Below, in pieces: positions 17,436 through 27,016 of a stretch of DNA of 64,000 bases. The position numbers and the translations under genes were made by a program. The notes beneath the pieces are model-generated. The model saw only the letters and a program-made list of their open reading frames with translations. It did not search any database and was not told the origin of the DNA. How positions within the stretch are numbered: position 1 is the first letter of the stretch; each line of letters starts with the position of its first letter. The stretch comes from Methylobacterium cerastii (GTDB taxonomy: Bacteria; Pseudomonadota; Alphaproteobacteria; Rhizobiales; Beijerinckiaceae), in the NCBI RefSeq assembly GCF_022179125.1, contig NZ_BPQG01000011.1, positions 1-64,000 of the forward strand. Reading direction: 5' to 3'.

Positions 17436-17651
17436 ATGACGACCGACGAGATCCAAGACCTCCACCGTGCCCGCACGGTTCTGGCGCGGCAGCGCAACGC
17501 CATGGCCAAGCGCCTCTCCGGCATCGACCTTGCGCCGGTGTCGATGGCCGAGGATTTGACCCGGATCCTCGTCGCGATCGAGGCGGTCGACCGCGCGCTG
17601 ACCGCCGAGGGCCGGCCCTACATGGCGCCGGAGATGCACGCGGAAGGCTGA
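17436..17651 (+). CDS. Small hypothetical protein
   Basis: A 71-residue, mostly helical protein with an even charge balance and no membrane segment or signal peptide. A GGGGGA Shine-Dalgarno lies about 10 bases before ATG 17436, and codon usage is like that of its neighbours. I do not recognise the family. It is isolated between the terminator of the glycine-rich gene and the convergent oxidoreductase gene, so it must have its own promoter. Confidence 0.55.
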   Translation: MTTDEIQDLHRARTVLARQRNAMAKRLSGIDLAPVSMAEDLTRILVAIEAVDRALTAEGRPYMAPEMHAEG

Positions 17652-17703
17652 GGCTTTCGGGCCGGCGACACGCATTCGGCGCGCCGGCCCAGCGGGATTA
17701 GGA

Positions 17704-19995
17704 TCAGGCCGAAGCGGCCTCGATCCGCACGGGTACGGATTTCGCCGCTGGCACCTTGCTGCGCTCGGCATGGTGCCAGAGCGGGATCAGCGGGTTGCAC
17801 TCGGGGTAGTAGCCGCCGACGCAGCCCGTTGGGATGTCGTAGGCCAGCACCCGGAAGCCCTCGACCCGCCGCACCACCTTGTCGTCCGTCGCGCCGACGA
17901 GGTGAACGGTCTGCGCGTCGCGCAGGCCGAGGCGGGCGATGTCGTCGCGGTTCATGAACAGCACCATCCGCGTGCCCTTCACGCCGCGGAATCGGTCGTC
18001 GTAGCCGTAGATCGTGGTGTTGAACTGGTCGTTCGACCGCATGGTGATGAGCCGCATCACCTCGGGGTCGGCCTGCTCGGTGTCGGGGTCGGCCGACAGG
18101 CTGCGCGGCGTGACGAAGTTCGCCTTGCCGGTGTCGGTCTTCCATGTGCGGTCGGCGGCCGGAATCGGCCGGCGGAAGCCGCCGGGCGTCCACATCCGCG
18201 CGTTGAAGTCCTTGAACTGGTCGGGATAGGTCGCCTCGATCGCGTCGCGAACGCTGGCGTAGTCGCCGCCCCAGCGATCCCAGTCGATCCGCGGGTTCGG
18301 CGTCAGCGTCGCCTTGGCGATCCCGGCGACGATGCGCGGTTCGGACAGCAGCTCGGGTCCGGCCGGCTCGGCATAGCCCTTCGAGCCATGGATGCAGGCG
18401 GTCGAATCCTCCATCGACACCGCCTGCCGCCCGCCGGCCTGCTCGTCGATCTCGATTCGGCCGAGGCAGGGCAGGATGTAGGCGACCTCGCCGTGAATCA
18501 GGTGATTGCGGTTGAGCTTCGTCGAAATCTGGACGGTCAGGCGAAGCGTCTTCCAGGCTTCCTCCATCAGCGCGGTCTCCGGCACCGCGCGGATGAAGTT
18601 GCCGCCGAGCGCCACGAACGCCTTCACCGAACCGTCGAGGATACCCTCGCAGGCCTCGACGGTGTTGAGACCCTTCTCCATCGGCGGCTCGAAGGCGTAG
18701 AGCTCGCGCAGCTTGTCGTTCGGCACCAACTCCGGCTTCTCGGTGATGCCGACCGTGCGCTGCCCCTGGACGTTGGAATGCCCGCGGACCGGGCATATGC
18801 CGGCGCCGCGCTTGCCGATGTTGCCGCGCATCAAGAGCAGGTTGACCAGGGCCTGCACGGTCTCGACGCCCATGCGGTGCTGGGTCAGCCCCATGCCGTA
18901 GACGCCGATCGTCGCCTTCGCCTTGGCGTAGGTCGCCGCCGTCTGCTCCAGCGCCTTGCGGGTCAGGCCCGAGCGCCGCTCCAGCTCGTCCCAGGACTTT
19001 CCGCGGACCGAGGCCGCGAACGCCTCGAAGCCGTGGGTGTGCTCGGCGATGAAGGCGGTGTCGAGCACGCGCTCGGCGCCGCTCGCGATCGCCGCGTCGT
19101 CGAGCGCCAGCAGCGCCTTGCAGATCCCGTAGATCGCCCCGAAATCGCCGCCGGCCTTGACCTGCAGGTACTGCGACGAGATCCGCGTCTCGGACTTCGT
19201 CAGCATTTCGAGCGGCGCCTGCGGGTTGGTGAAGCGCTCCAGCCCCCGCTCCCGGAACGGGTTGAAGGTGATGATCGGGACGCCGCGGCGGCTCGCATCC
19301 TGGAGCGGATGAAGCATCCGCGGCGCGTTCGAGCCGGGGTTCTGCCCGAAGAACAGGATGCAGTCGGTGTGCTCGAACGCCTCAAGCAGCACCGTGCCGA
19401 CCGGCGAGCCGATGCTTTCTGGAAGCGCCACGGAGGTCGATTCGTGGCACATGTTCGACGAGTCGGGCAGGTTGTTGCTGCCGTGCAGCCGCGCCAGCAG
19501 GCCGTACATGTACGAGGTCTCGAGCGAGGCGCGTCCGGAGGCGTAGAACACAGCCGCCTTCGGATCGAGCGCCTTCAACTCGGCGCCGATCTCCGCGAAG
19601 GCGGCATCCCACGAGACCGGCAGGTAGCGGTCGCTCGCCGCATCCCAGCGCAGGGGCACGGTCAGGCGCCCGAGCTCCTCCAGGTCGTAGTCGCGCCAGC
19701 CGGTGAGCTCGGTGACCGTGTGGGCGGCGAAGAACTCGGCGCCGATGCGCTTGCGCGTGACCTCCCAGGCGGTCGCCTTGGCGCCGTTCTCGCAATACTC
19801 GAACACCGCCGGCTTGCCGGGCTTGGCCCAGGCGCAACTGACGCACATGAAGCCGCCGGGCTTGTTCTGGTGGCGCAGCATCAGGCCGCCGGTGACGGGG
19901 ATCTGCTCGCGCAGGAGGATCTCGGTGAGCGACTTCGCCGACCCCCAGCCGCCGGCCGGCCCCTCGTAGGGATCGAGCTGCACCGAATCCGTCAT
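17704..19995 (-). CDS. FdhF/YdeP-type molybdopterin oxidoreductase
   Basis: A 763-residue molybdopterin-dependent oxidoreductase of the FdhF/YdeP (CbbBc) branch of the DMSO reductase superfamily. An N-terminal Cys set, C51-x2-C54 and C68, may bind an iron-sulfur cluster. The segment SSNMCHESTSVALPES (C183) lies where formate dehydrogenase H has its Mo-ligating selenocysteine. Molybdopterin-binding blocks such as FFGQNPGSNAPRM follow, and the C-terminal dinucleotide-binding domain (about 620-755) includes TMRSNDQFNTTIYGYDDRFRG as a segment. E. coli YdeP is linked to acid resistance; the substrate is unknown. The start is ATG 19995; a longer open frame upstream lies antisense to the pentapeptide gene and is rejected. 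Confidence 0.88.
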   Translation of the reverse strand: MTDSVQLDPYEGPAGGWGSAKSLTEILLREQIPVTGGLMLRHQNKPGGFMCVSCAWAKPGKPAVFEYCENGAKATAWEVTRKRIGAEFFAAHTVTELTGWRDYDLEELGRLTVPLRWDAASDRYLPVSWDAAFAEIGAELKALDPKAAVFYASGRASLETSYMYGLLARLHGSNNLPDSSNMCHESTSVALPESIGSPVGTVLLEAFEHTDCILFFGQNPGSNAPRMLHPLQDASRRGVPIITFNPFRERGLERFTNPQAPLEMLTKSETRISSQYLQVKAGGDFGAIYGICKALLALDDAAIASGAERVLDTAFIAEHTHGFEAFAASVRGKSWDELERRSGLTRKALEQTAATYAKAKATIGVYGMGLTQHRMGVETVQALVNLLLMRGNIGKRGAGICPVRGHSNVQGQRTVGITEKPELVPNDKLRELYAFEPPMEKGLNTVEACEGILDGSVKAFVALGGNFIRAVPETALMEEAWKTLRLTVQISTKLNRNHLIHGEVAYILPCLGRIEIDEQAGGRQAVSMEDSTACIHGSKGYAEPAGPELLSEPRIVAGIAKATLTPNPRIDWDRWGGDYASVRDAIEATYPDQFKDFNARMWTPGGFRRPIPAADRTWKTDTGKANFVTPRSLSADPDTEQADPEVMRLITMRSNDQFNTTIYGYDDRFRGVKGTRMVLFMNRDDIARLGLRDAQTVHLVGATDDKVVRRVEGFRVLAYDIPTGCVGGYYPECNPLIPLWHHAERSKVPAAKSVPVRIEAASA

Positions 19996-20157
19996 CCTCG
20001 AAACTCCAACCTTCGCGATCCTCAAAGAAGAACCCTTCGTCGGCGCGAAAGGGTCCGCTCGGCTGCGTGCGGCAAACGCCGCGCACTGGCAGGGTCGGCG
20101 CCGGGCGCCTCGCCGTGCTACGGCTCGCGCCGGCCCCCATCGAAAGCACGACCCCGA

Positions 20158-21552
20158 TTGTCCGACCGGAACGAGATCCCGGCGCCGCGCGCCGCAGACG
20201 CCCCGCGCGATCCCCGGACCGAGGCGGTCCTCGACCGGATCGCCGCCGCCCAGGGCGCGCCGTTCGGGGCCGGCGAGCACGGGCTCGACCTCGTGCGCCT
20301 CGACGCCGGCGGCGCGGCGCTCGCCCGCCGGATCGACGCCGCGCTGCCTCCGCCGGCCTGGTGGGACGCCGAATGCGGCGGCCTCAATCTCGCCGACGCG
20401 AACCTCGACCGGGCGCGGATGGAGGGCGCGAACCTCTCGCACGCCAACCTGCGGCGGGCGACGCTGTCGGGGGCGGTCGGACGCTCGGCCGACTTCTCGT
20501 ATGCGATCCTGGAGGAGGCCGACCTCGGCGAGGCCGACCTCAGCGGCACGGATTTCCGCGGCATCGTCGCCGGCCAGGCGAGCTTCCGCGAGGCGATGCT
20601 GGAGGATGCGCGCTTCGACGACGCGGCCCTGCGCTTCGCGAAGTTCCCGAAGGCGCTGCTGGACGGCGCGGACTTCTCCGGCGCCGACCTGTGGGGCGCC
20701 GACTTCACCGGCGCGGATGCGGACGACACCAGCTTCAAGCGGGCGCGCCTCGACGAGGCCGACCTCTCGGACGTGAACCTGACGCATGCCGACTTCGAGG
20801 GCGCGAGCCTGACCAAGGCCCGCCTCGTGGGCTCGCGCCTACGCGGTGCGAACCTCTCCAACGTCAAGCTCGACGGCGCCGACCTCTCCGGCGCCGACCT
20901 CTCCGACACCAGCTTGGTGCGGCTGAACTTCGTCACCTGCAAGCTGCGCCACGCGCGCTTCGCCGGCGCTTGGCTCAACGGCACGCGGATGCGGATCGAG
21001 CAGCTCGACGGCATGGTCGGCGAGGAGGCGGCTGGCGACTACGCTGGCGCGCAGGCGAGCTACCTCGCCCTGGAGCAGAACCTGAAGAGCATCGGCAGCC
21101 ACGACGAGGCGAGCTGGGCGTACAAGCGCGGCCGCCGCATGGGCCGGCTCGAAGCAGGCCAGAAGACCCGCGCGGCCTGGACCGCCCGAGACGGGCGTGC
21201 CGTCCTCCGCCATGGCTACCGCTGGACCTCGGACCGCTTCGTCGAGTGGCTGTGCGACTACGGCGAGAGCCTGTCGCGGATCGCCCGCGCCTTCGCCATC
21301 CTCATCGTCGCCTTCGCCGCCCTGTTCGGCCTCGCCGGCGGCCTGATCCCGGACGGATCCAGCGAGCCGACCCGCAACGCCGTCGACTGGCTGAGCTACA
21401 GCGCGCTCAACATGATGACGGCGAACCCGCCGGAGATCGGCGTGAAGCCGATCGGCCGCTTCACCAACCTGCTCGTCGGCATCGAGGGGGCGGCCGGAAT
21501 CATCCTGATGGGGCTCTACGGCTTCGTGCTCGGCAACCGGCTCCGCCGCTGA
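20158..21552 (+). CDS. Pentapeptide-repeat protein fused to a two-TM channel-like domain
   Basis: A protein of about 464 residues. The N-terminal 70 residues are unassigned. Residues 76-285 are pentapeptide repeats of the A(D/N)LxxA type (ADLSGADLSD, ANLSHANLRR), which fold as a right-handed quadrilateral beta-helix. A charged linker follows, then a membrane helix at about 378-397, a re-entrant-like segment YSALNMMTANPPEIG (414-428) and a final membrane helix (435-460). The layout copies an ion-channel pore module, but the K+ filter TVGYG is missing. I propose TTG 20158 as the start; upstream codons look non-coding. It diverges from the YdeP-type gene. Confidence 0.78.
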   Translation: MSDRNEIPAPRAADAPRDPRTEAVLDRIAAAQGAPFGAGEHGLDLVRLDAGGAALARRIDAALPPPAWWDAECGGLNLADANLDRARMEGANLSHANLRRATLSGAVGRSADFSYAILEEADLGEADLSGTDFRGIVAGQASFREAMLEDARFDDAALRFAKFPKALLDGADFSGADLWGADFTGADADDTSFKRARLDEADLSDVNLTHADFEGASLTKARLVGSRLRGANLSNVKLDGADLSGADLSDTSLVRLNFVTCKLRHARFAGAWLNGTRMRIEQLDGMVGEEAAGDYAGAQASYLALEQNLKSIGSHDEASWAYKRGRRMGRLEAGQKTRAAWTARDGRAVLRHGYRWTSDRFVEWLCDYGESLSRIARAFAILIVAFAALFGLAGGLIPDGSSEPTRNAVDWLSYSALNMMTANPPEIGVKPIGRFTNLLVGIEGAAGIILMGLYGFVLGNRLRR

Positions 21553-21613
21553 TTTCCGCGGGGCCGCCCTATCTGTCGGGCGTGGCCGCGCCGGCCGAGG
21601 ATCGACGACGAAC

Positions 21614-22942
21614 ATGCCCGATTGGATACGCGACACCGTGTGGTGGCAGGTCTACCCCCTCGGCTTCGTCGGGGCGGAGCAGACCGTCCGGCGCGGCATG
21701 GCGACCGCGCATCGCCTGGACCAGGTCGCCGCCTGGATCGACTACGCCGCCGACCTCGGCGCGACCGGGCTGGCGCTCGGGCCGATCTTCGCGTCCTCCA
21801 CCCACGGCTACGACACGATCGATTACCTGCGCATCGATCCGCGCCTCGGCGACGATTCCGACTTCGACCGGCTGGTCGCGGCCGCCCATGGCCGCGGCCT
21901 CAAGGTCCTGCTCGACGGCGTGTTCAACCATGTCGGGCAGGACTTCGCCGCCTTCCGCGCGGTGCTCGACGAGGGGCCGTCGGCGGCGCAGGCCGGGTGG
22001 TTCCACCTGACCTGGCCGGAGGGGACGAACCCCGGCGACGTGCCGGACCACCGCTGCTTCGAGGGCCACCGCGCCCTCGTCACGCTGAACCACGACCATC
22101 CCGAGGTCGCCGACCACGTCGTGGCGGTGATGAACCACTGGCTCGCCCGCGGCGCCGACGGCTGGCGGCTCGACGCCGCCTACGCCGTGCCGCGGGCGTT
22201 CTGGACCCGCGTCCTGCCGCGGGTCCGCGCCGCACATCCCGAGGCCTACTTCGTCGGCGAGGTGATCCACGGCGACTACGCCGGCGTCGTCGCCGAGACG
22301 GGCTTGGATTCGGTGACGCAGTACGAGCTGTGGAAGGCGATCTGGTCCGGACTGAACGACCGCAACCTGTTCGAGCTCGCCCACGCCCTGAAGCGGCACG
22401 ATGCATTCCTCGAAGCCTTCGTGCCGATGACCTTCGTCGGAAACCACGACGTGACCCGGATCGCCAGCCGGCTCGCCGACATCCGGCACCTGCCCCACGC
22501 TCTGGCCGTGCTGTTCACGGTCGGCGGCACGCCCTCGATCTATGCCGGCGACGAGCAGGCCTTCCGCGGCCTCAAGGAGGAGCGCGAAGGCGGCGACGAC
22601 GCGATCCGCCCCGCCTTTCCGCCGTCGCCCGACGACCTCGCCCCAGAGGGCTGGCCGACCTACAGGCTGCATCAGGACCTCGTCGCCCTGCGGCGCCGGA
22701 ACCCCTGGCTCCATACGGCGCGAACGCGGACGCTGCACCTGACCAACACCGCCATGACGCTGGAGACCCGCGGCGACGGGCACCGGCTCCTCCTCGCCCT
22801 CAACCTGTCGGACGAGCCCACCGAGCAGCCGGCGCCCGGTGCGCGCGGGCTGGAAGCCGGCCAGGCCGACCTCCTCTCTGCGCCCGCCGGCCGCATCCGC
22901 CTTCCGCCGCACGGCTGGGCGATCCTCGCGGCGGAGGCGTGA
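21614..22942 (+). CDS. GH13 alpha-amylase-family glycosidase
   Basis: A 442-residue GH13 enzyme with a (beta/alpha)8 barrel. All the usual catalytic elements are visible: DGVFNHVG (region I, 101-108), GWRLDAAYAVP with nucleophile D187, FVGEVIHG with acid/base E216, and FVGNHDVTRI with D279. There is no signal peptide, so it is probably cytoplasmic. Small size and lack of carbohydrate-binding modules suggest a maltodextrin- or trehalose-acting enzyme rather than a secreted amylase. It follows the pentapeptide gene on the same strand by 61 bp; a shared transcript is possible but not proven. Confidence 0.9.
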   Translation: MPDWIRDTVWWQVYPLGFVGAEQTVRRGMATAHRLDQVAAWIDYAADLGATGLALGPIFASSTHGYDTIDYLRIDPRLGDDSDFDRLVAAAHGRGLKVLLDGVFNHVGQDFAAFRAVLDEGPSAAQAGWFHLTWPEGTNPGDVPDHRCFEGHRALVTLNHDHPEVADHVVAVMNHWLARGADGWRLDAAYAVPRAFWTRVLPRVRAAHPEAYFVGEVIHGDYAGVVAETGLDSVTQYELWKAIWSGLNDRNLFELAHALKRHDAFLEAFVPMTFVGNHDVTRIASRLADIRHLPHALAVLFTVGGTPSIYAGDEQAFRGLKEEREGGDDAIRPAFPPSPDDLAPEGWPTYRLHQDLVALRRRNPWLHTARTRTLHLTNTAMTLETRGDGHRLLLALNLSDEPTEQPAPGARGLEAGQADLLSAPAGRIRLPPHGWAILAAEA

Positions 22943-22997
22943 TCGCGGCGGCTTTCGACCTATGTCGGAGTTGGGGACGGGGCGTTCGAAGCGGACC

Positions 22998-23525
22998 ATG
23001 CCAATGAGACCGGGAAGACGCGTCCACCGCAGGCCGTTGCCGGGCCTGCTCCTCGCGACAGCCATCGGCGCCGCCGTCCCATCCGAGGCGTTCGCGCTGG
23101 AGGTGACCCGCTCGCGCGTCGTCGCCGCGCCGCCCGCAGCGGTCTGGTCGCTGGTCGGCGGATTCTGCGACATCGCGCGTTGGCATCCACAGGTGACGCG
23201 CTGCACGCTGTCGTCGGAAAGCGGCGCGCCGGTGCGCGCGCTGGTGGCGGCGGGCGGGCTCGGCACGCTGATCGAGACCGAGACGGCGCGGGACGAGGCG
23301 GCGATGAGCTATTCCTACCGGCTGGTCTCGGGGCCGCTGCCGGTGAAGGATTACGCCGCGACGCTCTCGGTGGCGCCGATCGGCGGGGGCGCCGGAAAGG
23401 GCGCGACCATCACCTGGACCGCGCACTTCGAGGCCGAGGGGATGACCGAGGCGGAGGCGGTCGCCGACATCGCCGGGGTCTACGAGGCCGGGCTCGCCGG
23501 CATCGCCAGGGAAGCCGCGCCTTAG
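22998..23525 (+). CDS. Periplasmic SRPBCC-family protein (MxaD-like)
   Basis: A 175-residue protein with a signal peptide (basic MRPGRRVHRRPLPG start, hydrophobic LLLATAIGAA, probable cleavage near residue 34). A START/SRPBCC domain beginning LEVTRSRVVAAPPAAVWSL and containing GFCDIARWHPQVTRC follows. This pattern is like MxaD, a periplasmic protein that influences methanol dehydrogenase-cytochrome interaction in Methylobacterium. No other methanol oxidation genes are nearby, so a paralogue with unknown role is likelier than MxaD itself. The start is ATG 22998 or 23004. The gene follows the GH13 gene by 55 bp and converges on ohrR. Confidence 0.72.
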   Translation: MPMRPGRRVHRRPLPGLLLATAIGAAVPSEAFALEVTRSRVVAAPPAAVWSLVGGFCDIARWHPQVTRCTLSSESGAPVRALVAAGGLGTLIETETARDEAAMSYSYRLVSGPLPVKDYAATLSVAPIGGGAGKGATITWTAHFEAEGMTEAEAVADIAGVYEAGLAGIAREAAP

Positions 23526-23538
23526 GCGCCTTCCAGGA

Positions 23539-24015
23539 TCAGTCCTTCGACAGGCTGTCGATCAGGTGGTTCAGGTCGATCCGCATCGCCTGCACCTCGG
23601 GCTCAGTCAGGTCGAGCTGGCACATCACGCTCTGGCGCACCTCCGCCGCGTCGGCACGCAGGGCGCGACCCTTCTCGGTCAGGGCGATCTCGACCTCGCG
23701 CTCGTCGGTGCGGCGGCGGTTGCGCTGCAGCAGGCCGGCCGTCTCCAGGCGTTTCAGCACCGGCGTCAGCGTGCCGGAATCGAGGCGGAGGCGCCGGCCG
23801 ATCTCGGAGACGGTGACGCCGTCGGTCTCCCACAGGACCATCAGCACGAGGTATTGCGGGTAGGTCAGACCGATCCGTTCGAGGAGCGGACGGTAGGACT
23901 TCGTCATCCGGTGCGCGGCCGCGTAGAGGGCGTAGCAGAGCTGGTTGTCGAGGAGCAGGGGATCCCTGGTCCGGTCGAACTCCGCCCCGGGCGGCTCCCG
24001 CAACTCCTCCGTCAT
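23539..24015 (-). CDS. ohrR: MarR-family regulator, OhrR-type organic peroxide sensor
   Basis: A 158-residue winged-helix regulator with the OhrR hallmark DNQLCYALYAAAHRM carrying the reactive C27, the Y-x-P-L-L dimer segment, LTYPQYLVLMVLWE and a basic wing around NRRRTDERE. A second Cys at 132 fits the 2-Cys OhrR class, in which peroxide forms an inter-subunit disulphide and releases DNA. I chose ATG 24015; an upstream in-frame start would add 27 residues unlike OhrR. The usual target gene ohr is not beside it here. selA is the next minus-strand gene upstream. Confidence 0.85.
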   Translation of the reverse strand: MTEELREPPGAEFDRTRDPLLLDNQLCYALYAAAHRMTKSYRPLLERIGLTYPQYLVLMVLWETDGVTVSEIGRRLRLDSGTLTPVLKRLETAGLLQRNRRRTDEREVEIALTEKGRALRADAAEVRQSVMCQLDLTEPEVQAMRIDLNHLIDSLSKD

Positions 24016-24169
24016 GCACGCCATCTCAGTCGTCCACATCGCCACGCACGGAAATCCGTCGCGTTCCCCCGTTGCCCCGATCGCCCGGCATAACACGATA
24101 TCTCCGGTCGTTGAGAGGGCGGTGACGACTTTCGGTCGAAAAGCGCGTCACGCAGAGCAGCTTACCGTA

Positions 24170-25591
24170 TCACGCGCCGAGACCGTCGAGGCTCGCGAGC
24201 AGCCCCGGCTCGTCCTCGAGCGTGCGCAGGTCGAGGTGTACCGCGCCGTCGGCGATGCGGCCGATCACCGGAACCGGCAGGGCGCGCAAGGCCGCCGCCA
24301 TGCGCTTCGGCCAGGCGCCGCCGCGACGCGCCCCGTCGCCGGCGGCCTGGGTGAGCACGAGGCAGGCGCTCTGCAGGGTCTCGACTGGCAGCGCGCCCGA
24401 GCCGATCTGGCTGCTGCAGGCGGCGACGGCCACCTCCGCCCGGCCGGCGAGGCGGCGCGCCACCTCCGGCGCAAGGCGGCGCGCCTGCGCGTCGATCGCC
24501 TCGGCTTTCCGGGTCAGCAGCCGCAGAGTCGGCAAGCGCTCGGCGAGCCGTTCGGGGTTCAGGTAGAGCCGCAGCGTCGCCTCGAGCGCGGCGTAGGTCA
24601 TCTTGTCGACGCGCAGCGCCCGCTTGAGCGGGCTCTTGCGGATCTTCCGCAACAGGTCCGCCCGCCCGGCGACGATCCCGCATTGGACCGCACCGAGGAG
24701 CTTGTCGCCGCTGAAGGTGACGAGGTCGGCATGCGCCAGCGCTGCCCGCACGGTCGGCTCCGGCGGCAGGCCGTGGGCGGCGAGATCCACCAGGCTGCCG
24801 CTGCCGAGGTCGACGGCCAGCGGCACGCCGCGGGCGCGGCAGAGCGCGCCGAGTTCGTCCTCCCGGGCCTGCGCCGTGAACCCGCGGATCTCGTAGTTGC
24901 TCGGGTGCACCCGCATCACCAGGCCGGTTCGCGGGCCAAGCGCCTCGTCGAAGTCGTGCAGGTGCGTACGGTTGGTGGTGCCGACCTCGCGAAGGCGGCA
25001 GCCGGCCCGCGCCATCACGTCGGGGACGCGGAACGAGCCGCCGATCTCCACCAGTTCGCCGCGGGAGACCACCACCTCCTTGCGCATCGCCAGGGCGTTG
25101 AGGACGAGGAAGACGGCGGCCGCGTTGTTGTTGACGACGATCGCCGCCTCGGCCCCGGTCAGCCGGCAGATCAGCGCCTCGACGTGGTCGTCGCGCTCGC
25201 CGCGCTCGCCGGTGGCGAGGTCGAATTCGAGGTTGGCAGCCCCGGTCATCACTGCGGACACCGCTTCGGCCGCCTCCGGCGGCAGCAGGGCGCGGCCGAG
25301 GTTGGTGTGCAGCACCGTGCCGGTGAGGTTGAAGACCGGGCGCAGCGAAGCGCGCGACAGCGCAGACAGGCGCCCCTCGACGGCGGCGAGGATCGCGGGC
25401 TCGTCCGGGACGCCCTCGGCGCGGGCGCGGATCGCCGCCAAGTCTTCGCGGACGGCGTCTCGGACAGCGGTCCGCCCGAAGGTCTCGATCAGACTGGCAG
25501 CAACCTGATGCCCGAGGAGCCGCTCGACGGAGGGCGGACGCGCGCCCTGGATCTGGTCGCGCGGACGGGGAACGGACGCGAGTGAACTCAT
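24170..25591 (-). CDS. selA: L-seryl-tRNA(Sec) selenium transferase SelA
   Basis: A 473-residue PLP enzyme that converts seryl-tRNA(Sec) to selenocysteyl-tRNA(Sec). Clear SelA blocks are [46 protein letters not shown], and [16 protein letters not shown] with K297 as the PLP lysine. ATG 25591 was chosen because the preceding in-frame codons are unlike the family. No selB, selD or tRNA-Sec gene is seen within the window, although selA and selB often adjoin. The gene diverges from thyA. The product's use depends on selenoproteins elsewhere in the genome. Confidence 0.93.
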   Translation of the reverse strand: MSSLASVPRPRDQIQGARPPSVERLLGHQVAASLIETFGRTAVRDAVREDLAAIRARAEGVPDEPAILAAVEGRLSALSRASLRPVFNLTGTVLHTNLGRALLPPEAAEAVSAVMTGAANLEFDLATGERGERDDHVEALICRLTGAEAAIVVNNNAAAVFLVLNALAMRKEVVVSRGELVEIGGSFRVPDVMARAGCRLREVGTTNRTHLHDFDEALGPRTGLVMRVHPSNYEIRGFTAQAREDELGALCRARGVPLAVDLGSGSLVDLAAHGLPPEPTVRAALAHADLVTFSGDKLLGAVQCGIVAGRADLLRKIRKSPLKRALRVDKMTYAALEATLRLYLNPERLAERLPTLRLLTRKAEAIDAQARRLAPEVARRLAGRAEVAVAACSSQIGSGALPVETLQSACLVLTQAAGDGARRGGAWPKRMAAALRALPVPVIGRIADGAVHLDLRTLEDEPGLLASLDGLGA

Positions 25592-25709
25592 GGGCGAAGA
25601 GATAGCAGGTCGGACCGCACCATCCAGTCCCATGTCGGGCTCCGCCCGGATGCCGATCTCGGGAGAGCATGCTTGGCAACACGCGCGAAGGCGGGCAGGA
25701 AGGTCGCCG

Positions 25710-26504
25710 ATGGACGCGTATCACAACCTGCTCACCCGCATCCTCGACGAGGGCTGCGCCAAGGAAGACCGCACCGGCACGGGCACCCTCTCGGTGTTCG
25801 GGCACCAGATGCGGTTCGATTTCGATCGTGGCTTTCCGCTGGTCACGACGAAGCAGCTGCACCTGCGCTCGATCGTCCACGAGCTGCTGTGGTTCCTGAC
25901 CGGGGACACCAACGTCGCCGCGCTGCGCGCCAACGGGGTGACGATCTGGGACGAGTGGGCCGACGCGGACGGCGACCTCGGCCCGGTCTACGGCAAGCAG
26001 TGGCGCTCCTGGGAGAAGCCCGGCGGCGGCACCGTCGACCAGATCGCCTGGGTCGTCGAGGAGATCCGCCGCAACCCCGATTCGCGCCGCCTCGTCGTCT
26101 CGGCCTGGAATCCGGCCGACCTCGACCGGATGGCGCTGGCGCCCTGCCACTGCCTGTTCCAGTTCTACGTCGCGGACGGGCGCCTCTCGTGCCAGCTCTA
26201 CCAGCGCTCGGCCGACGCCTTCCTCGGCGTGCCGTTCAACATCGCGAGCTACGCGCTCCTCACCGCGATGATCGCGCAGGTGACGGGGCTCCGGCCCGGC
26301 GACTTCGTCCACAGCTTCGGTGACGCGCACCTCTACCGAAACCACCTCGACCAGGCGCGCCTCCAACTCGCCCGCGCGCCGCGCCCGCTGCCGACGCTCC
26401 GCCTCAACCCCGAGATCCGCGACCTGTTCGCCTTCCGCTACGAGGACATCGCGATCGAGGGCTACGACCCCCATCCCGCGATCCGCGCACCGGTGGCCGT
26501 CTGA
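25710..26504 (+). CDS. thyA: Thymidylate synthase ThyA
   Basis: A 264-residue enzyme, the same length as E. coli ThyA. It methylates dUMP to dTMP using methylene-tetrahydrofolate. The catalytic cysteine is C146 in [11 protein letters not shown], with [12 protein letters not shown] before it and the [10 protein letters not shown] block after. The ribosome-binding site AGGAAGG lies 6 bases before ATG 25710. It overlaps folA by one base (TGATG), the classic arrangement in which DHFR recycles the dihydrofolate made by ThyA. Confidence 0.97.
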   Translation: MDAYHNLLTRILDEGCAKEDRTGTGTLSVFGHQMRFDFDRGFPLVTTKQLHLRSIVHELLWFLTGDTNVAALRANGVTIWDEWADADGDLGPVYGKQWRSWEKPGGGTVDQIAWVVEEIRRNPDSRRLVVSAWNPADLDRMALAPCHCLFQFYVADGRLSCQLYQRSADAFLGVPFNIASYALLTAMIAQVTGLRPGDFVHSFGDAHLYRNHLDQARLQLARAPRPLPTLRLNPEIRDLFAFRYEDIAIEGYDPHPAIRAPVAV

Positions 26505-27016
26505 TGCCCGCTTCGATCGCCGGCGCGCGGCCGCGGATCATCCTCGTCGTGGCCCTGGCCGAGAACGGCGTGATCGGCCGGGACAACGGGCTCGCGTGGC
26601 ACCTGCGCGGGGACCTCAAGCGATTCAAGGCCGTCACCATGGGCAAGCCGATGCTGATGGGCCGTAAGACCTACGCCTCGATCGGCCGCCCGCTGCCCGG
26701 GCGGCGCACGCTGGTGCTGACCCGCGACCGCGGCTTCATGGTCGAGGGCGTCGAGACGGTGCACGATTGGGCGCAGGCGCTGGCGGCGGCCTCGGCCGAG
26801 GAACTGATGGTGGTCGGCGGCGCCGAGATCTACCGGCTCGCGCTGCCCCACGCCGACGCGCTGCGGCTGACCGAGGTGGCGGCGAGTCCCGAGGGCGACG
26901 TGCGCTTCCCGGACTTCGACCGGAGCGTGTTTCGCGAGACCTTCCGCGAGGCCCATCCGGCCGGCCCGCACGACGAGCACGCCTACACGTTCGTGGACCT
27001 CGAACGCATCCCGTGA
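26504..27016 (+). CDS. folA: Dihydrofolate reductase
   Basis: A 170-residue DHFR that reduces dihydrofolate to tetrahydrofolate with NADPH. The sequence shows VVALAENGVIGRDNGLAWHL near the N-terminus, GRKTYASIGRPLPGR with the NADPH-binding residues, and VVGGAEIYRLALPHADAL. The start codon overlaps the thyA stop, so the two proteins are coupled in the same pathway and probably on one mRNA. Confidence 0.96.
   Translation: MPASIAGARPRIILVVALAENGVIGRDNGLAWHLRGDLKRFKAVTMGKPMLMGRKTYASIGRPLPGRRTLVLTRDRGFMVEGVETVHDWAQALAAASAEELMVVGGAEIYRLALPHADALRLTEVAASPEGDVRFPDFDRSVFRETFREAHPAGPHDEHAYTFVDLERIP

Noticed and set aside
19440-19460. Selenocysteine codon in the YdeP-type enzyme near its metal-binding site
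   Set aside because: The codon at this place encodes Cys in CHES, not TGA; no in-frame TGA exists in the gene.
17770-20157. Long open plus-strand frame ahead of the pentapeptide-repeat gene, antisense to the oxidoreductase
   Set aside because: The extension is Arg/His/Asp-rich with no recognisable domain and mirrors the real minus-strand oxidoreductase gene; very high G+C creates such frames by chance.
19996-20787. 264-codon N-terminal extension of the YdeP-type oxidoreductase
   Set aside because: It lies antisense to the pentapeptide repeats, shows repeated VREVR-type artefacts of that repeat DNA, and family members start at the ATG chosen.
23945-25585. 546-codon plus-strand open frame opposite selA and ohrR
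   Set aside because: The opposite strand encodes complete SelA with catalytic residues; the plus-strand product is low-complexity and unlike any family.
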